Assembly: GCA_022778585.1 (NCBI GenBank)
Contig: JALFTI010000010.1
Location: 1-64,000, forward strand
Source: Pygmaiobacter massiliensis
GTDB taxonomy: Bacteria; Bacillota; Clostridia; Oscillospirales; Ruminococcaceae
DNA: 64,000 bases
Reading direction: 5' to 3'
Positions 54,423-63,733 of this stretch are shown here, one piece after another. Under the pieces are notes generated by a model, which had not been told where the DNA came from, made no database searches, and saw only the letters and a program-made list of their open reading frames with translations. The number at the start of each line of letters is the position of its first letter. Within the stretch, counting starts at the first letter, position 1. Made by a program: the position numbers and the translations under genes.

Positions 54423-54923
54423 ATGCCGAACCATGGCTTTTTTAAAGGGTTTCAGTATGCTTTCAGGGGGATTTTAGCGGCCTTGCGCCAGGAAAGAAAC
54501 CTTCGGTTTCACCTGGCAACAGCGGTGTTTGTGTTATATTTTGGCCGCTTTTATTCCTTTACCCGGGGCCAGTGGGCGGCCATCATGCTGGCCATTGGCG
54601 GGGTAATTGCGCTGGAAATGGCAAACTCCGCCATTGAACGGGCGGTGGATCGCCCCTCTCCCGACCGTTTTTACCTTACCGGCGCAGTTAAGGATATGGC
54701 AGCCGGTGCGGTACTGTGTTACAGCATCAGCGCAGCTGCAGCAGGAATTATTTTGTTCTGGCAGCCTGCGGTGCTCATTGGTATTTGGGGTTATTTTATC
54801 CAAAAACCGCTGCGGGCTGCGGTGCTTTTGGCCGCACTAATCGTGGCCTGGTGCTTTGTGTTTGGGCCCGAATGGTTCAAAAAAGAAAATAAGAAAGAGG
54901 AACTGCCGCGTGAACATCCCTGA
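54423..54923 (+). CDS. dgkA: Diacylglycerol/undecaprenol kinase
   Basis: Small membrane kinase that phosphorylates undecaprenol or diacylglycerol for lipid carrier recycling. The 166 residues show three helices: FHLATAVFVLYFGRFY, QWAAIMLAIGGVIALEMANSAIERAVDR (with the catalytic E-x2-N-x3-E pattern) and AVKDMAAGAVLCYSISAAAAGIIL. A fourth helix and a Lys-rich tail follow, making it longer than the usual 120-140 residues. The ATG at 54423 follows GGGGAGAG. Its last 14 bases overlap the era start. Confidence 0.92.
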   Translation: MPNHGFFKGFQYAFRGILAALRQERNLRFHLATAVFVLYFGRFYSFTRGQWAAIMLAIGGVIALEMANSAIERAVDRPSPDRFYLTGAVKDMAAGAVLCYSISAAAAGIILFWQPAVLIGIWGYFIQKPLRAAVLLAALIVAWCFVFGPEWFKKENKKEELPREHP

Positions 54924-55812
54924 AACCAAATCGGTATTTGTGGCCATTGTCGGCCGGCCCAATGTGGGCAAATCCAGCCTGCTCAATGCGCTGGTAGGCG
55001 AAAAACTGGCTATTGTCACCTCCAAGCCGCAAACCACCCGCACCCGGGTTACCGGCATATTAACCAGGGGTGCCACCCAGTTTGTTTTTTTGGATACCCC
55101 CGGTGTTCACCCGCCCCGCACCAAACTGGGGCAGCGCATGGTAAAAACGGTGGAGGATACCTTGGGTGATGGCGATGCTACCCTTATGCTGTTTGAGCCA
55201 TATGGGGAACTGACCGAGTCAGAGCAAAAGCTCATAGAACAGATCCGAGCTTCCCACAGACCCGCCTATGCGGCCATTAATAAGACCGATTTTCTAAAAA
55301 AAAGCGAGGATTTAGCCCTGCGGATTGAAATGCTGGACAAGCTTGGGGTATTCAGGCAGGTTTTCGGCGTGTGTGCTGCCAAAAAGGAAGGGCTGGAGCC
55401 TCTTTTGGACACACTGGATGGCTGCGCAGCTTTGGGCCCGCACTATTTTCCGGACGACAGTTATACCGACCTGCCGGAAAAGGTGCTGGTGGCAGAACTG
55501 GTGCGGGAAAAACTGCTTTTAAATTTGCGGGATGAGCTGCCCCACGGCACTGCCGTGCTGGTGGAAAAATTTAAGGAACGGCCGGACAAGGACATTATAG
55601 ATATTGATGTAACCATTTATTGCGAAAAAAAGAGCCATAAAGGTATGGTAATTGGCAAAGGCGGGGCTATGCTGAAAAAAATTGCCACCGCTGCCCGCTG
55701 CGACTGTGAGGAATTTTTGGGTACCAAAGTGAATTTGCAGTGCTGGGTAAAGGTGAAGGACGACTGGCGAGATAACGATTTTTATTTGAACAACTTTGGC
55801 TTTGGCCGCTGA
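54910..55812 (+). CDS. era: GTPase Era
   Basis: Ribosome-assembly GTPase that binds the 3' end of 16S rRNA. The 300-residue protein has G1 GRPNVGKSS (about residues 14-22), the PQTTRTRVTGI effector loop, G3 DTPGVH, G4 NKTD and a C-terminal KH domain with GMVIGKGGAMLKKI. The start is GTG at 54910 behind AAGAGGAA, overlapping dgkA by 14 bases. An open frame further upstream lies wholly within dgkA. Neighbour of ybeY, with which Era works in 16S rRNA maturation. Confidence 0.96.
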   Translation: MNIPETKSVFVAIVGRPNVGKSSLLNALVGEKLAIVTSKPQTTRTRVTGILTRGATQFVFLDTPGVHPPRTKLGQRMVKTVEDTLGDGDATLMLFEPYGELTESEQKLIEQIRASHRPAYAAINKTDFLKKSEDLALRIEMLDKLGVFRQVFGVCAAKKEGLEPLLDTLDGCAALGPHYFPDDSYTDLPEKVLVAELVREKLLLNLRDELPHGTAVLVEKFKERPDKDIIDIDVTIYCEKKSHKGMVIGKGGAMLKKIATAARCDCEEFLGTKVNLQCWVKVKDDWRDNDFYLNNFGFGR

Positions 55813-55829
55813 CGGGAGGCGCTGAACCC

Positions 55830-56570
55830 ATGCAGTTTGTCACCAAGGGGCTTGTCCTGCGGGAGGTGAAAACCGGTGAAGCAGACCGTATTCTCACCAT
55901 TTTAACCCCGCAGCGCGGCGTGGTGTCGGCGGCAGCAAAAAGTTCCATGCGGCTGAAAAACAAGCTGTTCAGCGCAACGGGGCTTTTTTGTTATTCGGAC
56001 CTGGTGCTCTTTGAAGGCAAAAACCTTTACACGGTGGACGAAGCAACCCCCATTGAGGTTTTTTTCGGTTTGCGCCAGCAGATTGACCGCATGAGCCTTG
56101 CTATGTACCTGGCAGAGCTTGCAGGCCAGCTTGCGCCCGAGGGGGAACCAGCCGAGCCGCTTTTGAGACTTTTGCTTAATAGCTTTTACCTGTTAAGTGC
56201 AGGCAAAAAACCGGTTTTACAGGTAAAAACCGTGTTCGAGCTGCGCGCGCTGGCCCAAGCCGGTTTCATGCCGGATGTAGCCGCCTGTGCCGGCTGCGGC
56301 GGCCTTTTGGGTGAAAAATTTTATTTTGACCTGGCCGAAGGTGCTATTTTGTGCCAAACCTGCGCGGCAGGCCATGGGCGAGACCCCAATATTACCGCAG
56401 CGCAGCTGGCCGCTTTGCAGCATATTCTTTATAGCGAGGATGCAAAGGCTTTTAGCTTTACATTGCCGGGCACGCAGCTTGCCGGGCTGTCTCGGCTTGC
56501 ATCCGACTATGTGTGCCGCCAGTTGGACCGCGGTTTTAAAACATTGGATTTTCTGCGTACGGTTTTGTGA
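55830..56570 (+). CDS. recO: DNA repair protein RecO
   Basis: Recombination mediator that helps RecA load on SSB-coated DNA. The 246-residue protein has the N-terminal OB-fold (VTKGLVLREVKTGEADRILTILTPQRGVVSAAAK), a central helical part and a four-Cys zinc site (CAGCGG and CQTC, about residues 152-180). The ATG at 55830 follows CGGGAGG. It lies after era, the normal clostridial order, 17 bases on. Confidence 0.94.
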   Translation: MQFVTKGLVLREVKTGEADRILTILTPQRGVVSAAAKSSMRLKNKLFSATGLFCYSDLVLFEGKNLYTVDEATPIEVFFGLRQQIDRMSLAMYLAELAGQLAPEGEPAEPLLRLLLNSFYLLSAGKKPVLQVKTVFELRALAQAGFMPDVAACAGCGGLLGEKFYFDLAEGAILCQTCAAGHGRDPNITAAQLAALQHILYSEDAKAFSFTLPGTQLAGLSRLASDYVCRQLDRGFKTLDFLRTVL

Positions 56571-56619
56571 TGGCTGCAAGGTCATACTGTACGCTATGTG
56601 ATAAGAAAGGGACCCGTTT

Positions 56620-59019
56620 GTGACAGAAAAATATCTCAAGCTTTTGGAATTTCATAAAATTACTGCAAAAGCGGCGGAATATTGTGCAGGTGAAGAAGCC
56701 CGCCAGCTTTTATTGCAGGAAAAAGCCAGCCAAACCCCGCAGGAGATGGAGCTGCGCCTGGCACGCACCGATGCGGCTACCGTTTTGCTGATTAAAAACG
56801 GCAGCCCGCGGCTTTCGGGCGTTTCGGGAGTGCTGGATGCGGTGAGCCGGGCCGAAAAAGGCGGCGTTCTTTCTATGGCGGAACTGCTTTTGGTGGCCGC
56901 TGCGCTGCGCAATTTTCGCAGCCTGAACGATTGGTATGGCCAGGGCCAGCAGGATGACCAGCTGCACGCCCAGGCATTGGAGCCCATCTTTTACGCCATC
57001 ACCGAAAATAATCAGCTGGCCCAGTCCATTCAGGATGCCATCCTTTCCGAAACCGAAATGGCCGATACTGCCAGCGATGAGCTTTATCAGATCCGCCGCA
57101 AGATCCGCGCGGCAGAAAGTGCTATTCGGGATAAGCTGGATGCGATTATTCATTCCCAGTCGAACCAAAAGTTTTTGCAGGACGCTATCGTAAGCCAGCG
57201 CAGCGGCAGGTTTGTCGTTCCGGTAAAGGCGGAATTTCGGGGCGAAATGCCCGGTGTTATTCACGATGTTTCTTCTTCCGGTGCCACTTTGTTTGTGGAG
57301 CCCACTGCTGTGGTGGAAACAAACGCTAAAATTTTGCAGCTGCGCAGCCAGGAACAGGAAGAAATTGAGAACATTCTTTCTAAATTTTCCAATGCAGTAG
57401 CTGCTTTGCAGCCCCAGTTTGGGTACAGTTACCAGGCTATGCTGCAGGCAGATGTACTTTTGGCCAAAGGCAGACTGGCAGTGGGCATGGCTGCTACTAT
57501 GCCGAAGGTAACAACCGAAAACTGGTTTTCGCTGAAGAAGGCCCGTCACCCGCTGCTGGATCGAAAAACGGCAGTGCCGGTAGATTTGGCGATTGGCGGG
57601 GAATATGACGCACTTATTATTACCGGTCCCAACACCGGCGGCAAGACGGTCAGCTTAAAAACAGCGGGGCTTTTGCTGGCCATGGCGGCGCACGGCTATC
57701 TGCTGCCTGCATCTGAATTTAGTACGGTGTGCCTGTTTCGGGAACTTCTGGTGGATATTGGCGATGAACAGAGCATTGAACAAAGCCTTTCCACCTTCTC
57801 GGGACATATTAAAAATATTGTGGAAATACTTTCGCAGGCTGGGCCGGATACATTGGTGCTTTTGGATGAGCTGTGTGCTGGTACAGACCCCGCCGAAGGC
57901 GCAGCATTGGCTGTATCCATTATTCAGCGCCTGCTGGCTTTGGGCAGCCGTCTAATGGCCACTACCCACTATGGGGAACTGAAGGTGTTTGCACTGGAAT
58001 CTCCCCGGGTACAGAATGCTTCCTGCGAATTTGATGTGGAACAACTGCGCCCTACCTATCGGTTGATTGTGGGGGTGCCGGGCCGTTCCAATGCATTTTT
58101 AATCAGTGAAAAGCTTGGCCTTTCGGACCAGATTATCTCGCAAGCCCAGCAGCAGCTTTCTGCCGGGGACGCGCGATTGGAAATGGTGCTGGGGCAGCTG
58201 GAAGATTTGAAAAAACAGATCGACGATGACCAGCAGGAAATGGAAAAACTGCGCACCTTGGCCCAGACCCAATTAAATGCCGCCAAAGCAGAGCGTGAGC
58301 GTCTGATTGAGGAAGGCCGCAAAGAGCTTGACGCCGCCCGCAAAGAAGCAAAAAAAATGGAGCAAAAGGTACAGGACGCTGCCTATGCTCTATTGGACGA
58401 GATGAAGCAGCTGCAGAAGGAGGAAAACCGTTCTGCAGCGGAAAAAGCCCAGCGTGCCCGTGCCATTGCCCGCAGGGAGGCTTTGGGCATTACCGCGTCC
58501 ATTGGCGGGGCCGAGGAGGAAAAACAAAGCTTTGTTCCCCTTACTTCGGTCAAACCAGGGCAGGTGGTAGTGGTGGCCGAAATGGGCAGCCATGGTACTG
58601 TAAAATCCGGGCCGGACAAAAACGGTATGGTGGAGGTGCTGTGCGGTGCCATCAAAACAAGGGTACCGCTTTCGGGCCTTTATGCACCGGCCCAGCAGCC
58701 GCAGCCTAAAAAGAAAAAATCCATCTATACCCGCTATTCCGGCAGCGGAAAGAACAATTTGGGCGCCGGCCGCAGCGCCAATATGGAAGTAAATCTCATT
58801 GGCATGAATGCGGACGAAGCGGTTATGGAGGCCGAGCGCTTCATTGATGCAGCGGTTGTGTCTGGTATTTCGCCGGTTTATATCATCCATGGCCGCGGTG
58901 CAGGTATTCTGCGCAAGGCAGTGCGGGATATGCTGAAACGAAATAAATCGGTTAAATCCTTCCGTGCAGGTATGTATGGGGAAGGGGAGGACGGCGTTAC
59001 TGTGGTGGAGTTAAAATAA
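56620..59019 (+). CDS. mutS2: Endonuclease/ribosome-rescue ATPase MutS2
   Basis: A 799-residue MutS-family ATPase lacking the mismatch-recognition domain. It has the core/clamp helices, Walker A GPNTGGKTVSLKTAG (about residues 331-345), the QSLSTFSGHIKNI and LLDELCAGTDPAEGAAL motifs, a long coiled coil (about 520-620) and a C-terminal Smr nuclease domain (NLIGMNADEAVMEAERFID, HGRGAGILRKAVRD). MutS2 is implicated in suppressing recombination and, in Bacillus, in splitting collided ribosomes. The start is GTG at 56620 behind AAGAAAGGGA. A terminator follows at 59109. Confidence 0.96.
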   Translation: MTEKYLKLLEFHKITAKAAEYCAGEEARQLLLQEKASQTPQEMELRLARTDAATVLLIKNGSPRLSGVSGVLDAVSRAEKGGVLSMAELLLVAAALRNFRSLNDWYGQGQQDDQLHAQALEPIFYAITENNQLAQSIQDAILSETEMADTASDELYQIRRKIRAAESAIRDKLDAIIHSQSNQKFLQDAIVSQRSGRFVVPVKAEFRGEMPGVIHDVSSSGATLFVEPTAVVETNAKILQLRSQEQEEIENILSKFSNAVAALQPQFGYSYQAMLQADVLLAKGRLAVGMAATMPKVTTENWFSLKKARHPLLDRKTAVPVDLAIGGEYDALIITGPNTGGKTVSLKTAGLLLAMAAHGYLLPASEFSTVCLFRELLVDIGDEQSIEQSLSTFSGHIKNIVEILSQAGPDTLVLLDELCAGTDPAEGAALAVSIIQRLLALGSRLMATTHYGELKVFALESPRVQNASCEFDVEQLRPTYRLIVGVPGRSNAFLISEKLGLSDQIISQAQQQLSAGDARLEMVLGQLEDLKKQIDDDQQEMEKLRTLAQTQLNAAKAERERLIEEGRKELDAARKEAKKMEQKVQDAAYALLDEMKQLQKEENRSAAEKAQRARAIARREALGITASIGGAEEEKQSFVPLTSVKPGQVVVVAEMGSHGTVKSGPDKNGMVEVLCGAIKTRVPLSGLYAPAQQPQPKKKKSIYTRYSGSGKNNLGAGRSANMEVNLIGMNADEAVMEAERFIDAAVVSGISPVYIIHGRGAGILRKAVRDMLKRNKSVKSFRAGMYGEGEDGVTVVELK

Positions 59020-59108
59020 ACGGCTGCCGCAATGTTTTTTTAAAAAAAGGGCAAAACGAATTTTCCAAAAAGGCAAAATGAAATTTCCAAAGTAGAATAT
59101 GGAGAAAT

Positions 59109-59143
59109 GAGACCCCACACCGAGAGGTGTTGGGGTCTTTTTA
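59109..59143 (+). terminator. Terminator after mutS2
   Basis: GACCCCACACC and GGTGTTGGGGTC pair (one G-T) around GAGA, followed by TTTTT. Confidence 0.85.
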
Positions 59144-59458
59144 TATCCCGTTGTCCCTCTCCGGCCCTGGAAATAGAGGAAAACCGAGTCCAGAACGAGG
59201 GAGAGATTCGTACGGGATGCCCTGGCGGGGCGGGAAGAGCAGCGCCTGACCGGGTGCGGCACACAAGCAGGGAAGATACAGGAGACACTCTTGACAACAT
59301 CGGGAGATCCCCAGCATAACCCCTGGAGCCTCATGGACCGCAGCAGCTGCTCAACTGCGTACTGAATTTTGCTCTATCTTTTATCATTTACAATGTCAAT
59401 ACGAACATTTTCGGGTACAGATAGCACAAGCTGCATAAGCCGAAGTTGTGGTAGTTTA

Positions 59459-59503
59459 TAAAAAAGGGGACAAAGAAGCTCTCTTTGTTCCCCTTTTGTT
59501 TTA
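59459..59503. terminator. Bidirectional terminator, end of the DUF1906 gene
   Basis: AAAAGGGGACAAAGA and TCTTTGTTCCCCTTTT pair around AGCTC; T-runs on both strands. Confidence 0.88.
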
Positions 59504-59533
59504 TGTTTTATAACCTAATTTGTTAAAAAAATA

Positions 59534-60613
59534 TTACCACTGCCCAAAGTTTTTCCCACGGCTGGTCTGCAGGTCAAACTGTACGCCGGACACCATTACA
59601 TATTCACCCTGCAGCAAATCGTATTTTTTATTTTTTTTGTACTCTGCGCTGCCGCGGTATCCTGTGGACTTTGCAAGGCAGGAATAAACGGCCAGATTAT
59701 TATCCTGTTTAATAGCTTGGCAAACCGCGCCGCTGCCATAAACGCCAATTTTATACCCCGTACCTGCAAGACGGTCCCGCACACCTTCAAAGAAAGGAAT
59801 AATGCGAGTCTTCACACTGTTGGCAGACGCGTCGTAGTCAACAGCGAAGTAAATTGCAGATCCGGACGGCTGTCCGGCCTGACCGGCGCGCTGCAGTGCA
59901 TAACCGGCATCCTTATAGCCAATGCAGTAGGAAAAGGCATCGTCGGAAGTATGGGCGTCCTGGTAGAAGGAAAAAATTTTCAGCCCAGCTTTATGAAGCG
60001 CTTCTGCTTCGGGTCTTTTTAAAAGCTTCCAGCTTGCGGTATTTTTGGTTAAATACCGTCCTACAAAGGTATAGCCGGCATTGCGGATATCGTTTGCTAT
60101 GGAAGAACAATTTGCGGCAGTATCCAACCCATTTTGAGAATCATCAGGGCCAGGATTGGTCCCGGGCAGAACAAACTGAAAGAGCTGTGTGTCATCACCT
60201 ATATATGGCCGCCAAAAAAGCTGTTTGCCAACTGCTGTCAGGTACAACAGGGGAGAGGACAATGCAAGTGCAATTCGGTATTTCAGGTTTGCGTCATCAA
60301 CCGTAACCAGTTCCAATGCCGAATTGGCCTGCACCATGTCGTTGAAATGGCGAACCGCACAGCTTTTTTTAGGACCATAGCTTTCCATTACAAACCAGCC
60401 GCCGCCTCGATGACATACAATTCGGCGGTATAAAACACCATTATAAGGGTTGTTTTCAACACTCCACTCCTGCTCCAAGTCCTCGGTTCGCTTATATAGG
60501 TCCACCGGGTTGCCGCTCTCCACATCGTTGCCGGTATGTTCACCAGCCAGGTTTACATAAAGTCCGGTCGCCACATTTATCATCTCATAGTATGTGTTTA
60601 TAGCAAGTCCCAT
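59534..60613 (-). CDS. DUF1906 glycoside-hydrolase-like protein with an N-terminal trefoil-like domain
   Basis: A 359-residue protein. Residues about 1-155 (MINVATGLYVNLAGEHTGND, PVDLYKRTEDLEQEWSVENN, RRIVCHRGGGWFVMESYG) look like a ricin-type beta-trefoil, which often binds sugars. From about 165 the DUF1906 (Rv2525c-like, glycoside hydrolase-like) barrel follows, with NAGYTFVGRYL, GLKIFSFYQDA, AIYFAVDYDAS and KIGVYGSGAVC. DUF1906 proteins are suspected cell-wall-acting enzymes. No signal peptide or membrane segment is seen, which is odd for a wall enzyme. The start at 60613 follows GGAGGAT. It stands alone beside an unusual gap, so it may be acquired. Confidence 0.82.
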   Translation of the reverse strand: MGLAINTYYEMINVATGLYVNLAGEHTGNDVESGNPVDLYKRTEDLEQEWSVENNPYNGVLYRRIVCHRGGGWFVMESYGPKKSCAVRHFNDMVQANSALELVTVDDANLKYRIALALSSPLLYLTAVGKQLFWRPYIGDDTQLFQFVLPGTNPGPDDSQNGLDTAANCSSIANDIRNAGYTFVGRYLTKNTASWKLLKRPEAEALHKAGLKIFSFYQDAHTSDDAFSYCIGYKDAGYALQRAGQAGQPSGSAIYFAVDYDASANSVKTRIIPFFEGVRDRLAGTGYKIGVYGSGAVCQAIKQDNNLAVYSCLAKSTGYRGSAEYKKNKKYDLLQGEYVMVSGVQFDLQTSRGKNFGQW

Positions 60614-60789
60614 AAAGTTATCCTCCATTTCAAGCGTTACTGTGCTGTGCCCAAAAAACATTATCTATAAAACATACAGCTCTTTTTTATTGTATGAATT
60701 GTATGGCATTTCGGTTCTGGATTTTGGTACCTACAAAGAGGACAAAAAAGTAATTGATTGGGCATGGTCCAGTTAAAAAGTTTTTATAA

Positions 60790-60832
60790 AAAAGACGGCC
60801 TGCTTATCTGGAAAAATCAACAGGCCGTCCAT
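60790..60832 (-). terminator. Terminator of the amidohydrolase gene
   Basis: GACGGCCTG and CAGGCCGTC pair around an 18-base loop; on the minus strand TTTTTT follows. Confidence 0.82.
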
Positions 60833-60906
60833 TTGTTTAAATGTTTTTTAAAATCAATATAAATTTATATATTTCGTTTTATCAGTCTAATATAAGCGCA
60901 AAAGGC

Positions 60907-62472
60907 TTACATTTTGGCAGTATTGCGTAGCATGTTACCCAAAAGCCGGGGCAATGTGTAAGCCTGGCCCTTTTCATACCGTTTTCCGCCCATGTAAACT
61001 TCCTGTATCTGAATGGTGTTTAGCTGTTCTACCGGTATGTCGTAGGGGTTTTTATCCAGCACCACAAAATCGGCCAGCTTGCCTTCGGTAAGGCTGCCGT
61101 GCAGGCTTTCATCAAAGCTGGTTTTTGCTGCCCACAAAGTGTGCATTTTAAGTGCCTGCTGGATAGTAATGCTCTGCCTGGGGTTAGGGTGGTTGCAACA
61201 TAAGTAAATGCTTTCAATCGGGTCTGGCAAGGTACAGGGCGCATCCGACCCAGCCGACAGCAAAATTCCTTTTTCCAGCATGCTGCGCAGCGGAATAATC
61301 TGGTTTGCGCGTTCACCCAAAATGCGTGTTAAGTAGCTTTCCGGTTCCTGCTTCCAGCACAAAAAGGCTGGCTGTACAGCAATGGCTACCCCAAGCTTTG
61401 CAGCCCGCATCTGCATCTGTTCGTCAATTAAATCTGCATGAATGATAATATGCCGGTGGTCTTTACGCGGGGTGTCGGATAGCGCTACTTCATATGCGGT
61501 TAATGCCTGCTCCACTGCCACATCTCCTATGGCGTGCATGGTAATCTGCATACCGGCGCGGTTTGCCGCAATGCAAAAATTGTTTACCTGCTGCTGAGTG
61601 TAGGCCAAAAAACCCTTGTTCTGGGGGTTGTTGGTGTACCCTTGCGAAAGAGCGGCGTCTTCACTGCCAAAGCAGCCATCCAGCGCTAAAGAAAAACAGC
61701 CGCCAATTCTGTTAAGTTTATGCTTTTTGGCTTTTTGCACATCCATGGTTTGAAAAAAAATACGAAAATGCGCCGGCAGCCCGCGGCTTGCGTACCGCAT
61801 GGTGTCAATATCAATGTCGTTTTTATATCCAACTCCTTCTACTGTGTGAATATAGCCCACCCCGTGTTCTACTAGCTCACCCGCGGCCTGATACATGCCG
61901 GTCAAAATGCGCACTGGCGATACCTTTTGAGTAATAAAATTTACCCCTTTATAAAAGGCGTTTTGGTACAGCCAGCCGGTCTTTGCGTCAAACCCTTTGT
62001 CTGCTGTCACCTCGGCGGGAAACTGGCGGATCAGGGCTGAATTTGCCACCGCCGCATGGCCGTCATATTTCACCATTAAAACTGGAAGTTGGGTCATTTG
62101 GTCCAGGTCGCTTCGTTCAGGCAGGCGCTGTTCCTTTACGGTGTGGGCGCTGCAGCCATATACCGGCAAAAATTTGGCGGCAGGATTTGCCGCAAGGTAG
62201 GCCTGCAGCAGCGCTTTCATTTGGGCAAAATCGGCACAATCGCGTACATCTACTGTGGAATGAAACAGTGCATAGCTTTCAAAATGCATGTGGGTGTCGG
62301 AAAATATGGGGGTAACACACCGCCCGCCCAGGTCTACACAGGGCGCATTGGCATATTGTTTGGGCACTTCATCGCCTGTGTAGATAATTTTGTCTCCATC
62401 AACTGCCATAACATGAAAAACACGGTCATTTTCTTCACAGGACAGGAAGGTAGCATTGCGAAAAACCATCAT
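60907..62472 (-). CDS. Amidohydrolase family protein (YtcJ type)
   Basis: A 521-residue metal-dependent hydrolase of the amidohydrolase-3 group. It shows the metal motif SDTHMHFESYAL (HxH), a helical insertion, TMHAIGDVAVEQAL and HIIIHADLID (His ligands), the catalytic Asp in LSAGSDAPCTLPDP and the C-terminal composite-sandwich ending GSLTEGKLADFVVLDKNPYDI. This group removes N-acyl or formyl groups or opens cyclic amides; the substrate is not predictable. Two adjacent ATGs (62472, 62469) follow GTGAGGTG. Monocistronic. Confidence 0.9.
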   Translation of the reverse strand: MMVFRNATFLSCEENDRVFHVMAVDGDKIIYTGDEVPKQYANAPCVDLGGRCVTPIFSDTHMHFESYALFHSTVDVRDCADFAQMKALLQAYLAANPAAKFLPVYGCSAHTVKEQRLPERSDLDQMTQLPVLMVKYDGHAAVANSALIRQFPAEVTADKGFDAKTGWLYQNAFYKGVNFITQKVSPVRILTGMYQAAGELVEHGVGYIHTVEGVGYKNDIDIDTMRYASRGLPAHFRIFFQTMDVQKAKKHKLNRIGGCFSLALDGCFGSEDAALSQGYTNNPQNKGFLAYTQQQVNNFCIAANRAGMQITMHAIGDVAVEQALTAYEVALSDTPRKDHRHIIIHADLIDEQMQMRAAKLGVAIAVQPAFLCWKQEPESYLTRILGERANQIIPLRSMLEKGILLSAGSDAPCTLPDPIESIYLCCNHPNPRQSITIQQALKMHTLWAAKTSFDESLHGSLTEGKLADFVVLDKNPYDIPVEQLNTIQIQEVYMGGKRYEKGQAYTLPRLLGNMLRNTAKM

Positions 62473-63172
62473 AAAAAACACCTCACAATCTGTTGCTATT
62501 GGCAAATAAGGCGTTTTCCAACAGCATTTTGCACTTGAAATTCACGCTAAACTATAATAGTTCCTTTTAATTTTATTATAAAATGCCGCATTTAAAAAAA
62601 CAATATGCACCCAAAGCAAATACAAATAGGGAAGCATTGCTTTTGGTATACTCGGCTTTTTCTATCAAATTGTTTTCCTTTTGGAAAAATCATTTAACAC
62701 TCCATGTAAATTTGAAAAAGTGGTTAGTGATGACACTGGCAAAAAGCTCCCCCCTATATGCATTCGCCTTGGGGCTTTGGGTGGTATTAGCAATACAGTG
62801 GCAACGGTATTTTTACCTTTTATGCCGGTTTTGCACCCCTTACAAGGTTTTCAAACTTAAAGAATATTTTGGTGTTGCTGTTATAGTGTAGCATGGTATA
62901 ATAACCGTAAAGTAACTGTTGTAATGCGACTGTCCAGTCTATTATAAGTTAAATTTGTCTCCTCTTTTGGGAGGCAAAAAACACAGTAACTGAGCCATGC
63001 CAGTGCATAATAAAAAAGAATCTGCAGCCTTGAAACCGTAATCTTTTTGTGTATAGCATAAGCTGCCAGGCCTAAGTTATGCGGCATGGAAGCAGCGCTT
63101 TTTGCATAATACATACAATAACCACATAGCCTGCCGCAAGGTGGGCAGCAGAAAACAAAAGGGGAGAATAAC
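62473..63172. other. Long AT-rich gap with no convincing gene
   Basis: Contains one TGGTATACT (62644-62652) and the promoter with repeat at 62875-62920. A plus-strand frame ending at 62891 has a possible 53-codon version from an ATG at 62730 (MTLAKSSPLYAFALGLW), with no ribosome binding site. Inverted pairs such as GCATAA/TTATGC (about 63055-63083) are also present, of no clear meaning. Confidence 0.55.
62875..62920 (+). promoter_or_regulatory. Predicted promoter upstream of the flavodoxin-family gene, with repeated element
   Basis: TTGCTG (62875-62880), 16 bases, TATAAT (62897-62902) with TGG before it. ATGGTATAATAACCG (62893-62907) is identical to 44752-44766 and the next 13 bases match at 10 places. 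TGTTATAGTGTA (62879-62890) is identical to 44891-44902. Confidence 0.55.
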
Positions 63173-63733
63173 ATGAAAATTGTGGTTTTGTGGGCAAGTC
63201 CCAATCAGGATGGTCTGACAGCATTTGCAAAAAACCAGGTTTTGGCAGGGCTTACAGAAAAAAAGGCAGAACTTGAAGTCATTCACTTGAACGAGTGTCG
63301 TCTGAATCACTGTTCTGCTTGCGGTAATGGTTGGGGAGACTGCAAAGCAAAAGGCTGTTGTGTACAGCAGGACGACTTCGAAGATATCTATTCTGCCTTA
63401 GCCGGGGCAAATGGCTTTGTTATTGTTACGCCGGTGTATTGGCACGACCTGGCCGAAAACCTGAAGGCACTGCTGGATAGAATGCGCCGGTGTGATGCTT
63501 CACATAACCATTGGCTGAAGGGAAAACCCGGGCTTTTGGTTGCCTGCGCCGGTGGTTCGGGTCGCGGCGCTACTCAGTGCTTGTGCCTGTTGGAGGACAC
63601 CCTTAGCCATATGGGAGCTTTGGCCTTTGATCGCCTGCCCATAACCCGTGCAAACCGTGACTATATGCAAAGTGCTCTTTGCGGTGCCGGCAAAGCGTTT
63701 GTAAACTTTTTGACAAGCCAAAGCGCCCAATAA
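63173..63733 (+). CDS. Flavodoxin-family NAD(P)H-dependent oxidoreductase
   Basis: A 186-residue FMN-binding protein of the flavodoxin/NADPH-dependent FMN reductase fold. It has the phosphate-binding start MKIVVLWASPNQDGLTAFAKN, a cysteine-containing segment HCSACGNGWGDCKAKGCCVQQDD (about residues 46-68), and the FMN loops VIVTPVYWHDLAENLKALLDR and ACAGGSGRGATQC. The cysteine segment recalls the compact iron-sulfur-flavoprotein cluster site (CxxCxxC-type), but the spacing differs. The ATG at 63173 follows AAAGGGGAG. A long leader of about 265 bases lies between it and the predicted promoter. Confidence 0.88.
   Translation: MKIVVLWASPNQDGLTAFAKNQVLAGLTEKKAELEVIHLNECRLNHCSACGNGWGDCKAKGCCVQQDDFEDIYSALAGANGFVIVTPVYWHDLAENLKALLDRMRRCDASHNHWLKGKPGLLVACAGGSGRGATQCLCLLEDTLSHMGALAFDRLPITRANRDYMQSALCGAGKAFVNFLTSQSAQ

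Larger units (their letters stand above)
59020..59533. other. Gene-free gap of unusual character
   Basis: Contains two terminators (59109-59143 and 59459-59503). The part between, especially 59146-59340, reads unlike its neighbours: low T, rich in G and GA, with no plausible reading frame. CCCGT/ACGGG and CTCTCC/GGAGAG could pair across about 70 bases. It may be a remnant of foreign DNA or an RNA element; I cannot name it. Confidence 0.45.

Noticed and set aside
62583-62891. 102-codon plus-strand frame in the gap before the flavodoxin-family gene
   Set aside because: No ribosome binding site, no family resemblance and AT-rich composition; contains promoter-like sequences itself.
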